In this document: in pieces, positions 44,749 to 53,151 of the stretch
How the letters are laid out: each line of letters begins with the position of its first letter
How positions within the stretch are numbered: position 1 is the stretch's first letter
Assembly: GCF_042646085.1 (NCBI RefSeq)
Contig: NZ_JBHRSZ010000006.1
Span: 258,962 to 322,961, forward strand
Reading direction: 5' to 3'
Origin: Litoribrevibacter euphylliae
Lineage (GTDB): Bacteria > Pseudomonadota > Gammaproteobacteria > Pseudomonadales > Litoribrevibacteraceae
Length of the DNA stretch: 64,000 bases
Program-made: the position numbers and the translations under genes
The notes under the pieces: model-generated
What the model was told of the DNA's origin: nothing
Seen by the model: the letters and a program-made list of their open reading frames with translations, nothing else
The model's database searches: none

Positions 44749-46011
44749 ATGTTTACTCGTGATATGAATATTGCTGATTTCGACCCAGATGTATGGTCTG
44801 CAATGGAAAGCGAACGTGTTCGCCAAGAAGAGCACATCGAGCTTATTGCATCTGAAAACTATACCAGTCCTCGTGTAATGGAAGCACAAGGTTCTCAGCT
44901 TACTAACAAGTACGCTGAAGGTTACCCAGGCAAGCGTTACTACGGCGGTTGTGAGTACGTGGACGTTGTTGAGCAATTGGCAATCGACCGTGCGAAAGAG
45001 TTGTTCGGTGCAGGTTACGCAAACGTTCAGCCACACTCTGGTTCTCAAGCAAACGCAGCGGTTTACATGTCTCTATGTAAGCCAGGCGACAAAGTTCTAG
45101 GTATGAGCCTTGCTCACGGCGGTCACTTGACTCACGGTGCAGCGGTTTCTTTCTCTGGTCGTATCTATGATGCAGTTCAGTACGGCCTGAACCCAGAAAC
45201 GGGTGAGATTGATTACGACGAAGTAGAGCGTTTGGCTCTAGAGCACAAGCCAAAAATGATCGTTGCTGGTTTCTCTGCGTACTCTCGTGTAGTTGATTGG
45301 CAGCGTTTCCGTGATATCGCGGACAAAGTCGATGCGTATCTTTTCGTTGATATGGCGCACGTTGCAGGTTTGATTGCTGCTGGTGTCTACCCAAGCCCGG
45401 TTCCTTTTGCTGACGTTGTTACTACCACGACGCACAAAACATTGCGTGGTCCTCGCGGTGGTTTGATCCTTGCGAAAGAAGACGAGGAATTGAACAAAAA
45501 ACTTAACTTTGCGGTATTCCCTGAGTCACAAGGTGGCCCATTGATGCACGTGATCGCGGCTAAAGCAGTATGCTTTAAAGAGGCGATGTCTGACGAGTAC
45601 AAAGCGTATCAAGCGCAAGTAGTTAAGAACGCACAAGCAATGGCGAATGTATTCATTGAGCGTGGCATTAACGTAGTTTCTGGCGGTACTGATGATCACT
45701 TGTTCCTAGTTGATCTGATCGGTAAAGAGTACACTGGTAAAGATGCGGACGCTGCACTAGGTGAAGCGAACATCACAGTGAACAAGAATGCGGTTCCAAA
45801 TGATCCTCGTTCACCGTTTGTTACGTCTGGTCTTCGTATTGGTACGCCTGCAATCACTAGCCGTGGTTTCGAAGAAGCAGAATCAGCTGAGCTTGCTGGC
45901 TGGATCTGTGATGTACTGGATGGCCTTGAGTCTGGTGATGCATCTGCTGCAATTGCAGAAGTAAAACAAAAAGTACTAAATATTTGTAAGCAGAAGCCTG
46001 TATACAAATAA
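44749..46011 (+). CDS. glyA: Serine hydroxymethyltransferase
   Basis: A PLP enzyme of 420 aa that interconverts serine and glycine and loads C1 units on tetrahydrofolate. Seen: EEHIELIASENYTS, NKYAEGYPGKRYYGGCE, NVQPHSGSQAN, the PLP lysine segment TTTTHKTLRGPRGG, and TPAITSRGF. The leader of about 110 nt may be structured. It is followed by a very strong hairpin terminator. Confidence 0.98.
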   Translation: MFTRDMNIADFDPDVWSAMESERVRQEEHIELIASENYTSPRVMEAQGSQLTNKYAEGYPGKRYYGGCEYVDVVEQLAIDRAKELFGAGYANVQPHSGSQANAAVYMSLCKPGDKVLGMSLAHGGHLTHGAAVSFSGRIYDAVQYGLNPETGEIDYDEVERLALEHKPKMIVAGFSAYSRVVDWQRFRDIADKVDAYLFVDMAHVAGLIAAGVYPSPVPFADVVTTTTHKTLRGPRGGLILAKEDEELNKKLNFAVFPESQGGPLMHVIAAKAVCFKEAMSDEYKAYQAQVVKNAQAMANVFIERGINVVSGGTDDHLFLVDLIGKEYTGKDADAALGEANITVNKNAVPNDPRSPFVTSGLRIGTPAITSRGFEEAESAELAGWICDVLDGLESGDASAAIAEVKQKVLNICKQKPVYK

Positions 46012-46076
46012 TCGTTTGGTCTGATTTGTTTCTATAAATGAATCCAGATTGAACCTGCAAACCGTGAGGTTTGCTG

Positions 46077-46115
46077 AAAAGCTTCGATACGAAGAAATTC
46101 GTATCGAAGCTTTTT
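46077..46115 (+). terminator. glyA terminator
   Basis: A 17-bp perfect stem (AAAAGCTTCGATACGAA at 46077-46093 with its complement at 46098-46114), a GAAA tetraloop and a T run. One of the strongest hairpins in the window. Confidence 0.93.
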
Positions 46116-46254
46116 GCGTTTTAGGCCAAGTGAAATTACAATAGCGGCGCTTTACTTAACTGTATTGCCCCAACAGTATCGATCCTATTGTTTTGGTTGG
46201 GTGTGTTTTAGCGAACAAGATCGATTCTTCAGCTCTTTAACTTCAGAGGTTCAC

Positions 46255-46725
46255 ATGTATTGTCCGTTTTGTGGCTACAAAGAAACCAAGGTAATTGATT
46301 CCCGTTTGATCAGTGACGGTGAACAGGTTCGACGTCGTCGCGAATGTCTGAAGTGTAATGAACGTTTTACTACCTATGAGGTAGCTGAACTCCTGATGCC
46401 GCGAGTGATTAAACAAGATGGTACTCGCGAGCCCTTCAATGAAGAAAAACTTCGAGCCGGAATTCAACGTGCGTTAGAAAAACGTCCGGTGAGTTTCGAC
46501 GATATAGAATCTGCTATTCTCAAAATCAAACATCGACTGCGTGCAACTGGTGAACGTGAAATTCCGTCGTTGCTGGTGGGTGAAGCCGTGATGGAAGCGC
46601 TACGTCAACTCGATCAGGTTGCTTATGTGCGCTTCGCCTCTGTATATCGCAGTTTTCAGGACATTGATGAATTCCGTAAGGAAATCGACATGCTATCCAA
46701 TGCGTCTTCGGAGCCAGTAAAGTGA
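46255..46725 (+). CDS. nrdR: Transcriptional repressor NrdR
   Basis: A zinc-ribbon/ATP-cone repressor of ribonucleotide reductase genes, 156 aa. The ribbon cysteines are in MYCPFC and CLKC, and the DNA-binding residues are VRRRRECLKCNERFTTYE. The ATP-cone spans about 49-140 (PRVIKQDGTREPFNEEKL). The open frame begins at 46114, but the ATG at 46255 with AGG upstream gives the family start. It overlaps ribD by 4 nt, the usual nrdR-ribD coupling. Confidence 0.97.
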   Translation: MYCPFCGYKETKVIDSRLISDGEQVRRRRECLKCNERFTTYEVAELLMPRVIKQDGTREPFNEEKLRAGIQRALEKRPVSFDDIESAILKIKHRLRATGEREIPSLLVGEAVMEALRQLDQVAYVRFASVYRSFQDIDEFRKEIDMLSNASSEPVK

Positions 46726-47870
46726 TCAATCCGGAAGCCATTAACATCGAAGACGAAAAGTGGATGTCTCAGGCCATAGAGCTGGCTAAAGAGGGCTTGT
46801 ATACCACTCATCCTAATCCTCGTGTGGGGTGTGTCATTGTTAAAGATGATCATGTGGTTGGTCGGGGTTTTCACTTTCGAGCCGGTGAACCTCATGCAGA
46901 AGTTCATGCCCTACGTGATGCGGGCGAGAATGCTGTAGGTGCGACGGCCTATGTGACGTTGGAACCATGCAGCCACTTTGGACGTACTCCGCCATGTTGC
47001 GATGCCTTGATTAAGGCGGGAGTTTCTCGGGTTGTTGCGGCGATGAAAGACCCAAATCCGGAAGTGGCGGGGAGAGGATTACAGCGTATTGAAGACGCCG
47101 GCATTTCAGTTGTCTCCGGGATTCTGGAAGACGAAGCGCGAGATCTCAATCCTGGTTTCCTAAAACGCATGGAAACCGGTCTTCCTTATGTGCGGATTAA
47201 ACAAGCGATGAGCTTGGATGGACGTACTGCGATGGCGTCCGGTGAAAGCAAATGGATTACGGGGGCGGAAGCTCGGTCAGATGTACAACGTCTGCGCGCA
47301 ATGAGCGATGCCATTATCACGGGTGTAGAGTCGATTATTCACGATGACTCATCTTTAACCCTTCGTGCCGATGAGTTGGGATTAAAGAGCGATCTTGCAA
47401 AGGAAGTAGTCAAGCATCAGCCGTTACGACTTGTTCTTGATACGCAACTTCGCATTCCTGAGAGCGCTAAGATCTTAACCTTGCCGGGCGAGACAATAGT
47501 TGTGTGCTCTGATCAAGCCGATCAGGCAAAGAAAACTCAACTGGAAAAGGCAGGTGTTACTGTCTGGACTCAAATGACCGGCAAGCACATTCAGCTGGCT
47601 GCGTTATTAAAACAATTGGCTGAAGAACGCTCGATTAATGAAGTGCTGGTGGAAGCCGGGGCTCAATTATCTACAAGCTTCCTCGAAGAAAAACTTGTGG
47701 ATGAGTGTTGGACCTATATTGCCCCTAAGCTCATGGGGGCGAATGCCCGACCGCTGACGACATTGCCATTGGAGAGCATGAATCAGGCGATTCCGTTAAC
47801 TTTTGAAGAAGTGTCGCCAATGGGCGAAGACCTTCGGATTATCAGCAAACCAGCTCGTTCTTTAGGGTAG
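46722..47870 (+). CDS. ribD: Riboflavin biosynthesis deaminase/reductase RibD
   Basis: A bifunctional enzyme of 382 aa for the second and third steps of riboflavin synthesis. The N-terminal deaminase has the zinc motifs HAEVHAL and PCSHFGRTPPC. The C-terminal reductase starts at about 150 (RIKQAMSLDGRTAM, SDAIITGVESI, EAGAQLSTSF). GTG start overlapping the nrdR stop (GTGA). Confidence 0.96.
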   Translation: MINPEAINIEDEKWMSQAIELAKEGLYTTHPNPRVGCVIVKDDHVVGRGFHFRAGEPHAEVHALRDAGENAVGATAYVTLEPCSHFGRTPPCCDALIKAGVSRVVAAMKDPNPEVAGRGLQRIEDAGISVVSGILEDEARDLNPGFLKRMETGLPYVRIKQAMSLDGRTAMASGESKWITGAEARSDVQRLRAMSDAIITGVESIIHDDSSLTLRADELGLKSDLAKEVVKHQPLRLVLDTQLRIPESAKILTLPGETIVVCSDQADQAKKTQLEKAGVTVWTQMTGKHIQLAALLKQLAEERSINEVLVEAGAQLSTSFLEEKLVDECWTYIAPKLMGANARPLTTLPLESMNQAIPLTFEEVSPMGEDLRIISKPARSLG

Positions 47871-47913
47871 TTATTTAAGATGGCCATTTAGGACAGTTTT
47901 TAGGAAATAGTAC

Positions 47914-48591
47914 GTGTTTACTGGAATTATTGAAGCTTTAGGTCAACTAAAGAAAAAAGTCGTCAAAGGTGGCGATGTCGCGGTAACGATTGCTGTAAAA
48001 AGTCTTGATATGTCTGACGTAAAGCTCGGTGACAGTATTGCCGTGAACGGCGTTTGTTTGACTGTGGTTGATTTTAACTCGGCTGAATTTACGGCTGATG
48101 TGTCGTTGGAATCTTTATCGTTGACTGGGCTGGATCAGCTTGCGCCAGGCGCGGAAGTGAATTTGGAAAAAGCGATGTTGCCGACCTCCCGTTTTGGAGG
48201 GCACATTGTTAGTGGTCATGTGGATGGGCAAGGTGAAATTGTTCAGTTAGAACCGTCTGCGCGTTCCGTCCGTATTGTAGTGAGACCAGACGCAGAATTG
48301 GCTCGTTACATCGCTAAGAAAGGGTCCATTACTCTGGATGGTTGCAGTCTCACTGTTAACGATCTTATTGGCGATGATTTTGTGTTGAATGTGATCCCAC
48401 ACACTCAACAAGAAACTATTATTAAGAACTACAAAGTGGGAGACAGGGTGAATCTTGAGGTTGATGTCGTCGCTCGTTATCTGGAGCGTCTGCTGACTCA
48501 AGGTTCTGATGATTCGGGAAGTCAGCCAAAAAGCAACATTAGCATGGGCTTTTTGGCGGAACATGGCTTCATAGGAAGAACAAAGCGATAA
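47914..48591 (+). CDS. ribE: Riboflavin synthase
   Basis: Dismutates two 6,7-dimethyl-8-ribityllumazines to riboflavin; 225 aa. Two lumazine-binding repeats are visible: MFTGIIEALGQ with GDSIAVNGVCLTVV, and GGHIVSGHVDG with KGSITLDGCSLTVND. It starts with GTG, with AGGA about 8 nt upstream. Also named ribC or ribE-alpha in some species. Confidence 0.96.
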   Translation: MFTGIIEALGQLKKKVVKGGDVAVTIAVKSLDMSDVKLGDSIAVNGVCLTVVDFNSAEFTADVSLESLSLTGLDQLAPGAEVNLEKAMLPTSRFGGHIVSGHVDGQGEIVQLEPSARSVRIVVRPDAELARYIAKKGSITLDGCSLTVNDLIGDDFVLNVIPHTQQETIIKNYKVGDRVNLEVDVVARYLERLLTQGSDDSGSQPKSNISMGFLAEHGFIGRTKR

Positions 48592-48640
48592 GTAGGAAGA
48601 ACTCCTCTATCACGCATCCAACTGCTCAAAAGGCTAGAGA

Positions 48641-49759
48641 ATGTCCCTAAATAGTATTGAAGAAATCATTGAAGATATTCGCCAGGGTAAAATGGTTATC
48701 CTGATGGATGATGAAGATCGTGAAAATGAAGGCGATATCATCGTTGCGGCGGAAAAAGTCACGCCTGAAATCGTGAACTTTATGGCCTCGAAAGCACGTG
48801 GTCTGATTTGCCTTACGTTAACCGGAGAGCGCTGCGATTTTCTAGGTTTGCCACCAATGGTGAGCGATAACAGCGCTCAATTCAGCACGCCGTTTACGGT
48901 ATCGATTGAAGCCCGTGAAGGGGTAACCACCGGGATTTCAGCCGCGGATCGTTCGCATACCATTCGTGTTGCGGTTGATCCTGAATCACCTGCGGACGCA
49001 ATTGTTCAGCCGGGTCATATTTTCCCGCTGCGTGCTCAACCGGGTGGTGTGTTGAGTCGTGCAGGTCACACCGAAGCCGGTTGTGATCTGGCTCGTTTGG
49101 CTGGTTTGACGCCTGCGGCTGCGATTGTTGAAATCATGAATGAAGATGGCACCATGGCGCGTCGTCCAGATCTTGAAGAGTTTGCTAAAGAGCATGATCT
49201 GAAAGTGGGTACGATCGCTGACTTGATTCACTATCGCATGATGAATGAGCACACTATTGAAGAGGTGCGTAAAGAAAACATTGATACTGAATTTGGTGAC
49301 TTCACGTTGCATGAATTTAAAGATTCGATTCATGGTCATCGTCACCTGGCAATGACTCGCGGTGAGTGGAGCGAAGAAGACGCAGTGCCGGTTCGTGTGC
49401 ATGTCCTTGATCCTATGCGCGATATTCTGCGTGCAACTCAGAAAGATCGTGTGTCCTGGTCTATTGATGCGGTGATGAAGTACATCGCTGAGCGAGATCA
49501 AGGTGTGATCGTGATGTTGGATATGGACGGACAGATGGACTTGGCTGGTAGCCTGGATAAGTTACTTTGTCCTCAAAAGCCGCATCGTACAGCTGGCCAA
49601 GGTGTTTCTGGTGCGTATCAAACCATCGGCACCGGTTCACAGATTCTGCGTCATCTGGGTATCCGTAAGATGGATGTAATGAGTTCTCCAATGAAGTTCA
49701 GTGCGTTATCTGGATTTGATCTGGAACTGGTGAACTTTATCGAACCGGACGCCGAGTAA
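48641..49759 (+). CDS. ribB: DHBP synthase with degenerate GTP cyclohydrolase II-like domain
   Basis: Residues about 1-200 are 3,4-dihydroxy-2-butanone-4-phosphate synthase, with the acidic loop DDEDRENEGD, RAGHTEAGCDLARLAG and GTIADLIHYR. Residues about 210-372 align with RibA, but the three zinc cysteines are gone: the segment that should read like ECLTGD ... LRCDCG is HVLDPMRD ... VSWSID. It should make DHBP but not open GTP, as described for RibBX-type hybrids, so a true ribA must lie elsewhere. Confidence 0.93.
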   Translation: MSLNSIEEIIEDIRQGKMVILMDDEDRENEGDIIVAAEKVTPEIVNFMASKARGLICLTLTGERCDFLGLPPMVSDNSAQFSTPFTVSIEAREGVTTGISAADRSHTIRVAVDPESPADAIVQPGHIFPLRAQPGGVLSRAGHTEAGCDLARLAGLTPAAAIVEIMNEDGTMARRPDLEEFAKEHDLKVGTIADLIHYRMMNEHTIEEVRKENIDTEFGDFTLHEFKDSIHGHRHLAMTRGEWSEEDAVPVRVHVLDPMRDILRATQKDRVSWSIDAVMKYIAERDQGVIVMLDMDGQMDLAGSLDKLLCPQKPHRTAGQGVSGAYQTIGTGSQILRHLGIRKMDVMSSPMKFSALSGFDLELVNFIEPDAE

Positions 49760-49793
49760 AATATTATCGCCTGGGGATGATCCGCCTGGGTGA

Positions 49794-49830
49794 TATTTGG
49801 ATGATGTAGTTCAAACACATCATCCAAATA
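49794..49830. other. 14-bp perfect hairpin between ribB and ribH
   Basis: TATTTGGATGATGT (49794-49807) pairs perfectly with ACATCATCCAAATA (49817-49830) around a 9-nt loop. No U run follows, so it is not a standard terminator. Just upstream are two direct copies of CGCCTGGG (about 49768 and 49783). Confidence 0.7.
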
Positions 49831-49870
49831 AGAGTTACGACTTATTCGACAGTTAAATAGTTAACATCAA

Positions 49871-50356
49871 ATGGTAAAAAGCATGTCTCAAATTAAAGTT
49901 ATTGAAGGTGATATGACACCAAACCAAGGTAAGTATGCGTTGGTTGTTGGGCGTTGGAATGCGTTCGTTGTTGAAAGCCTGGTTGAAGGCGCGGTTGATT
50001 CTTTGAAGCGTCACGGTGTATCAGAAGACGATATCACTATCATTCGTTGCCCGGGTGCAATGGAAATTCCGTTAACGGTTAAAAAAGTGGCGGAAACAGG
50101 TAAATACGATGCAATCATTACGCTAGGCGCGGTGATTCGTGGTGGTACACCACATTTCGAGTACGTGTCAGGTGAATGTACAAAAGGATTGGGTCAATTG
50201 GCATTGCAATACGGTATTCCTGTTGCATTTGGTGTGTTGACTGTGGATAGCATTGAGCAAGCGATTGAGCGTGCAGGTACCAAGGCCGGTAACAAAGGTG
50301 AAGAAGCGGCAATGAGCGCCTTCGAAATGGTTAGCTTATTAAAGCAGGTGAACTAA
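49871..50356 (+). CDS. ribH: 6,7-dimethyl-8-ribityllumazine synthase
   Basis: Condenses the RibD product with DHBP; 161 aa, forms large capsids in many bacteria. Seen: VVGRWNAFVVESLVEGA, VRCPGAMEIPLTV-like IIRCPGAMEIPLTVKK, GAVIRGGTPHFEYV, and FGVLTVDSIEQAIERAG. Two start codons are possible, ATG 49871 and ATG 49883 (MSQIKVIEG); neither has a strong ribosome-binding site. nusB follows immediately. Confidence 0.97.
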   Translation: MVKSMSQIKVIEGDMTPNQGKYALVVGRWNAFVVESLVEGAVDSLKRHGVSEDDITIIRCPGAMEIPLTVKKVAETGKYDAIITLGAVIRGGTPHFEYVSGECTKGLGQLALQYGIPVAFGVLTVDSIEQAIERAGTKAGNKGEEAAMSAFEMVSLLKQVN

Positions 50357-50358
50357 GC

Positions 50359-50892
50359 ATGGCTAAAAGCGAAATGAACGAGCAAGGCAAAACCACTTCT
50401 CCTAAAGGTGGCTCAAAAGGTCCTCGGAAAGGGAAGCCGGGTGGTGGTCGCAAAGGGCCAGCTGCTGCGCGACATGAATCTCGCTGCCTGCTAGTACAGG
50501 CATTGTACCAATGGCACATGAACAAAGATTCAATCACGACCATTGAAGCGCAATTTTTAGTGGATAATGAATCGAAGAAATACGATAAACCGTATTTCTC
50601 TGAGCTATTACATGAGATCCCTAAAAAGCTGACTGAGTTGGATTCTGCGTATGTGCTGTTTCTGGATCGTACTGAAGATCAGGTCGATCCAATTGAACGT
50701 GCCATTTTGCGTATTGGTGCGTATGAGTTGATGCATCGTTTGGATGTGCCATACCGAGTTGTTATCAACGAAGCTATTGACCTGGCGAAAAACTTCGGCG
50801 GTGAAGACGGTCATAAATACGTGAATGGCGTATTGGATAAATTGGCTGGACGTGCGCGTATGGAAGAAAAGCAGCGCGGTCGAGCTAAGTAA
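50359..50892 (+). CDS. nusB: Transcription antitermination factor NusB
   Basis: Binds boxA RNA with S10 during rRNA transcription antitermination; 177 aa. The conserved NusB fold starts at about residue 38 (ARHESRCLLVQALYQWHM) and ends VNGVLDKLAGRARMEEK. The first 37 residues are a Gly/Lys/Pro-rich basic extension not found in E. coli NusB (139 aa). It is two bases after ribH, in the usual ribH-nusB-thiL order. Confidence 0.96.
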   Translation: MAKSEMNEQGKTTSPKGGSKGPRKGKPGGGRKGPAAARHESRCLLVQALYQWHMNKDSITTIEAQFLVDNESKKYDKPYFSELLHEIPKKLTELDSAYVLFLDRTEDQVDPIERAILRIGAYELMHRLDVPYRVVINEAIDLAKNFGGEDGHKYVNGVLDKLAGRARMEEKQRGRAK

Positions 50893-50907
50893 TCCATACA
50901 GTCTCTC

Positions 50908-51885
50908 ATGGATGAATTCACGCTGATCAAAACGCTCTTCCAGCCACTCCAAGAATTAGGTAGAGAAGAGCAGGCATCCTCCTCATTTTTAAAGAAGATT
51001 GGGGATGATGCTGCGGTCTGGAAAGGTCAGGGTAACCTGGCCTTTTCTATTGATACTCTGGTGGAAGGCGTTCACTTCACACCGGATATTCCACCAGATG
51101 ATCTTGGTTACCGCTGTTTGGCGGTGAATCTCAGTGATCTTGCTGCTATGTCAGCAACCCCTCTCTTTTATACGCTAGCAATTACACTGCCTAAGGTAGA
51201 GCAAGCGTGGTTGTCTGCATTCATTTCCGGCATGGAAAACTTAGCTCGAAAACATCAGATTTCGCTTGTGGGTGGTGATACCACCAAAGGCCCATTGACT
51301 ATCACCATACAAGCGCACGGTTCTTGTCCTGATCCCGTGTATCGAGATGGCGCGAAGGTGGGGGATGATGTGTATGTGTCGGGTTCATTGGGCGATGCGG
51401 CGGCGGGTTTGAAGCTTTGGTTGGATCGTAACACTTTGACTCTCGACGAACATAAAAACTATTTGATTCAACGCTTTCACCGACCTACCCCAAGAGTGGA
51501 ATTAGGTGATGCCTTGTCTGGCGTGGCTCATGCGATGTTGGATGTATCGGACGGGTTATTAGCTGATTTGACACACATTGCTGAGGCGAGTGATGTCTCC
51601 ATTATGGTGGATGCTCATTTGTTGCCGTTGTCTGATGCTTTATTAAATAGCTTCGACAAACACCAGGCCGTTGAGTGGGCTCTGACAGGTGGCGATGATT
51701 ATGAGTTAGCTTTTACTGCTCCGGTAGAGGCCTGCGACGCTGTACGATTTTTGTCCAGGATATTAAATATTCCGATCACTCGAGTCGGTTCTGTCGCGTC
51801 TTCAAATACTGAAGCCTCTGTTCAGGTAAAGAATGCTGTTATTGATGTGACGCGCTTAGGCTATAACCATTTTCAGAATGAATAA
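50908..51885 (+). CDS. thiL: Thiamine-monophosphate kinase
   Basis: Phosphorylates thiamine phosphate to thiamine pyrophosphate; 325 aa. Seen: KIGDDAAVW (metal and ATP), DTLVEGVHF, the Asp-rich VGGDTTKGPLTIT, and DVSDGLLADL. Same operon as nusB, 15 bp downstream. Confidence 0.96.
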   Translation: MDEFTLIKTLFQPLQELGREEQASSSFLKKIGDDAAVWKGQGNLAFSIDTLVEGVHFTPDIPPDDLGYRCLAVNLSDLAAMSATPLFYTLAITLPKVEQAWLSAFISGMENLARKHQISLVGGDTTKGPLTITIQAHGSCPDPVYRDGAKVGDDVYVSGSLGDAAAGLKLWLDRNTLTLDEHKNYLIQRFHRPTPRVELGDALSGVAHAMLDVSDGLLADLTHIAEASDVSIMVDAHLLPLSDALLNSFDKHQAVEWALTGGDDYELAFTAPVEACDAVRFLSRILNIPITRVGSVASSNTEASVQVKNAVIDVTRLGYNHFQNE

Positions 51886-51936
51886 GCGCTTTTCAGAATA
51901 AGTAAAAAGAGATAGTTCAAATAAGGATATCTGTCT

Positions 51937-52437
51937 ATGGGTGAGAAAATTTCGTTATCACCAAGCCAAATCATGAAAGATCCGGTTCATTTTTTTGCCT
52001 TTGGTTTAGGTTCCGGGTTGAGTCCGAAAGCGCCGGGCACCTTTGGTACCTTAATGGCATTGGTGATTTACTGGTTTATGTTGGCGGACATGAGCTTGTA
52101 TTGGTACATAGCGGTCGTGGTTTCAAGCATTCCTTTGGGGATTTACCTATGTGGCGAAAGTGCGCGTCGTTTGGGTGTTCATGACTATGGCGGTATTGTT
52201 TGGGATGAGTTCTCAGGCTTGTGGATAACATTTATTTTTGCGCCGAAACACTGGTTGGTGGCTTTGATTGGTTTTGCTCTGTTCCGTTTTTTCGACATTA
52301 TTAAACCTTGGCCAATTAAATGGGCAGATCAGAAAGTCGAGGGTGGTCTGGGTATTATGTTGGACGACATTCTGGCTGGATTGATGTCGTTGGTTGTGTT
52401 GCAATTGATTCTAGTCTCCGGTTGGTTGCCCCTATAA
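51937..52437 (+). CDS. pgpA: Phosphatidylglycerophosphatase A
   Basis: A membrane phosphatase of 166 aa that makes phosphatidylglycerol from its phosphate. Seen: GLGSGLSPKAPGTFGTL, VHDYGGIVWDEFSGLWI, and FRFFDIIKPWPIKWADQKVEGGLGIMLDDILAG, with three to four hydrophobic segments. It ends the nrdR-to-pgpA gene string. Confidence 0.95.
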   Translation: MGEKISLSPSQIMKDPVHFFAFGLGSGLSPKAPGTFGTLMALVIYWFMLADMSLYWYIAVVVSSIPLGIYLCGESARRLGVHDYGGIVWDEFSGLWITFIFAPKHWLVALIGFALFRFFDIIKPWPIKWADQKVEGGLGIMLDDILAGLMSLVVLQLILVSGWLPL

Positions 52438-52446
52438 GGTGTTATT

Positions 52447-53133
52447 TTGCAAAAACTATGTGCTGTTGTTCTTCGGGTTAATGCTCTGATTCCAAAGTTA
52501 CTTCGTTCTCGTTTGGCTGCTTTTTCTTTGCTGTTGATTTCCTCTGTGACGCTTGCAGAGACGAGTATTCATGTGGAAGGCCTGATGAATAATATGGCGG
52601 TGCTGAAGATTAATGGCTCTCAGAAGATTCTTCGTGTTGGTCAGACATCTGGAGGCGTTAAACTGATCAGTGCGGATGCCAAGCAGGCGGTAGTTCTGGT
52701 TGATGGGCAGAAAAAGGTTTTGGGCTTATCAGGCCATATCTCGGGGCAGTATCAGGCACCTAAAAAGGCGACGGTTAGTATTCAGCAGAACAACGGGCAA
52801 TACCTTACTTCGGGCAGCATTAATGGCCGTCCAGTACGTTTCTTGGTTGATACGGGTGCAACTTCGATTTCTATGTCTATGGAGGAGGCTCAACGTTTGG
52901 GTATCCCTGTGGATCGCAGTAATCCTATTTATGTTGGTACTGCAGGTGGCCGAGTGATTGGTTATCCGGTGACGTTGGATCTTGTGAAGGTTGGGGCCTT
53001 AAAAGCCAGTTATGTACGATGTGTTGTATTAGAGTCTGGCTTTACGGGAGAAATTTTACTCGGTATGACCTTCTTACAGCATGTGAATATCAAGCACGAA
53101 AAAGGCTTCATGGTGTTAGAGCAGAATTTTTAA
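52447..53133 (+). CDS. Retropepsin-like aspartic protease family protein
   Basis: A 228-aa exported protein. A signal peptide or anchor (about 20-38, LAAFSLLLISSVTLAE) is followed by an N-terminal beta domain and then a clan AA single-lobe aspartic protease with the catalytic motif FLVDTGATSISMS (Asp at about 138) and GEILLGMTFLQHVNI. Such proteases act as dimers. It starts with TTG, 7 nt after AAGGTG. It is 9 bp after pgpA and convergent with dxs. The substrate is unknown. Confidence 0.85.
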   Translation: MQKLCAVVLRVNALIPKLLRSRLAAFSLLLISSVTLAETSIHVEGLMNNMAVLKINGSQKILRVGQTSGGVKLISADAKQAVVLVDGQKKVLGLSGHISGQYQAPKKATVSIQQNNGQYLTSGSINGRPVRFLVDTGATSISMSMEEAQRLGIPVDRSNPIYVGTAGGRVIGYPVTLDLVKVGALKASYVRCVVLESGFTGEILLGMTFLQHVNIKHEKGFMVLEQNF

Positions 53134-53151
53134 CAGTCTGCTCTTAATGCA

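Noticed and set aside
44903..45394. 163-codon minus-strand open frame in glyA
   Set aside because: Shadow of a highly expressed gene with strong codon bias; no homologous pattern.
48592..48640. FMN riboswitch before ribB
   Set aside because: The gap is only 49 bp and holds no FMN-element motifs. The ribB-ribH gap holds only a simple hairpin.
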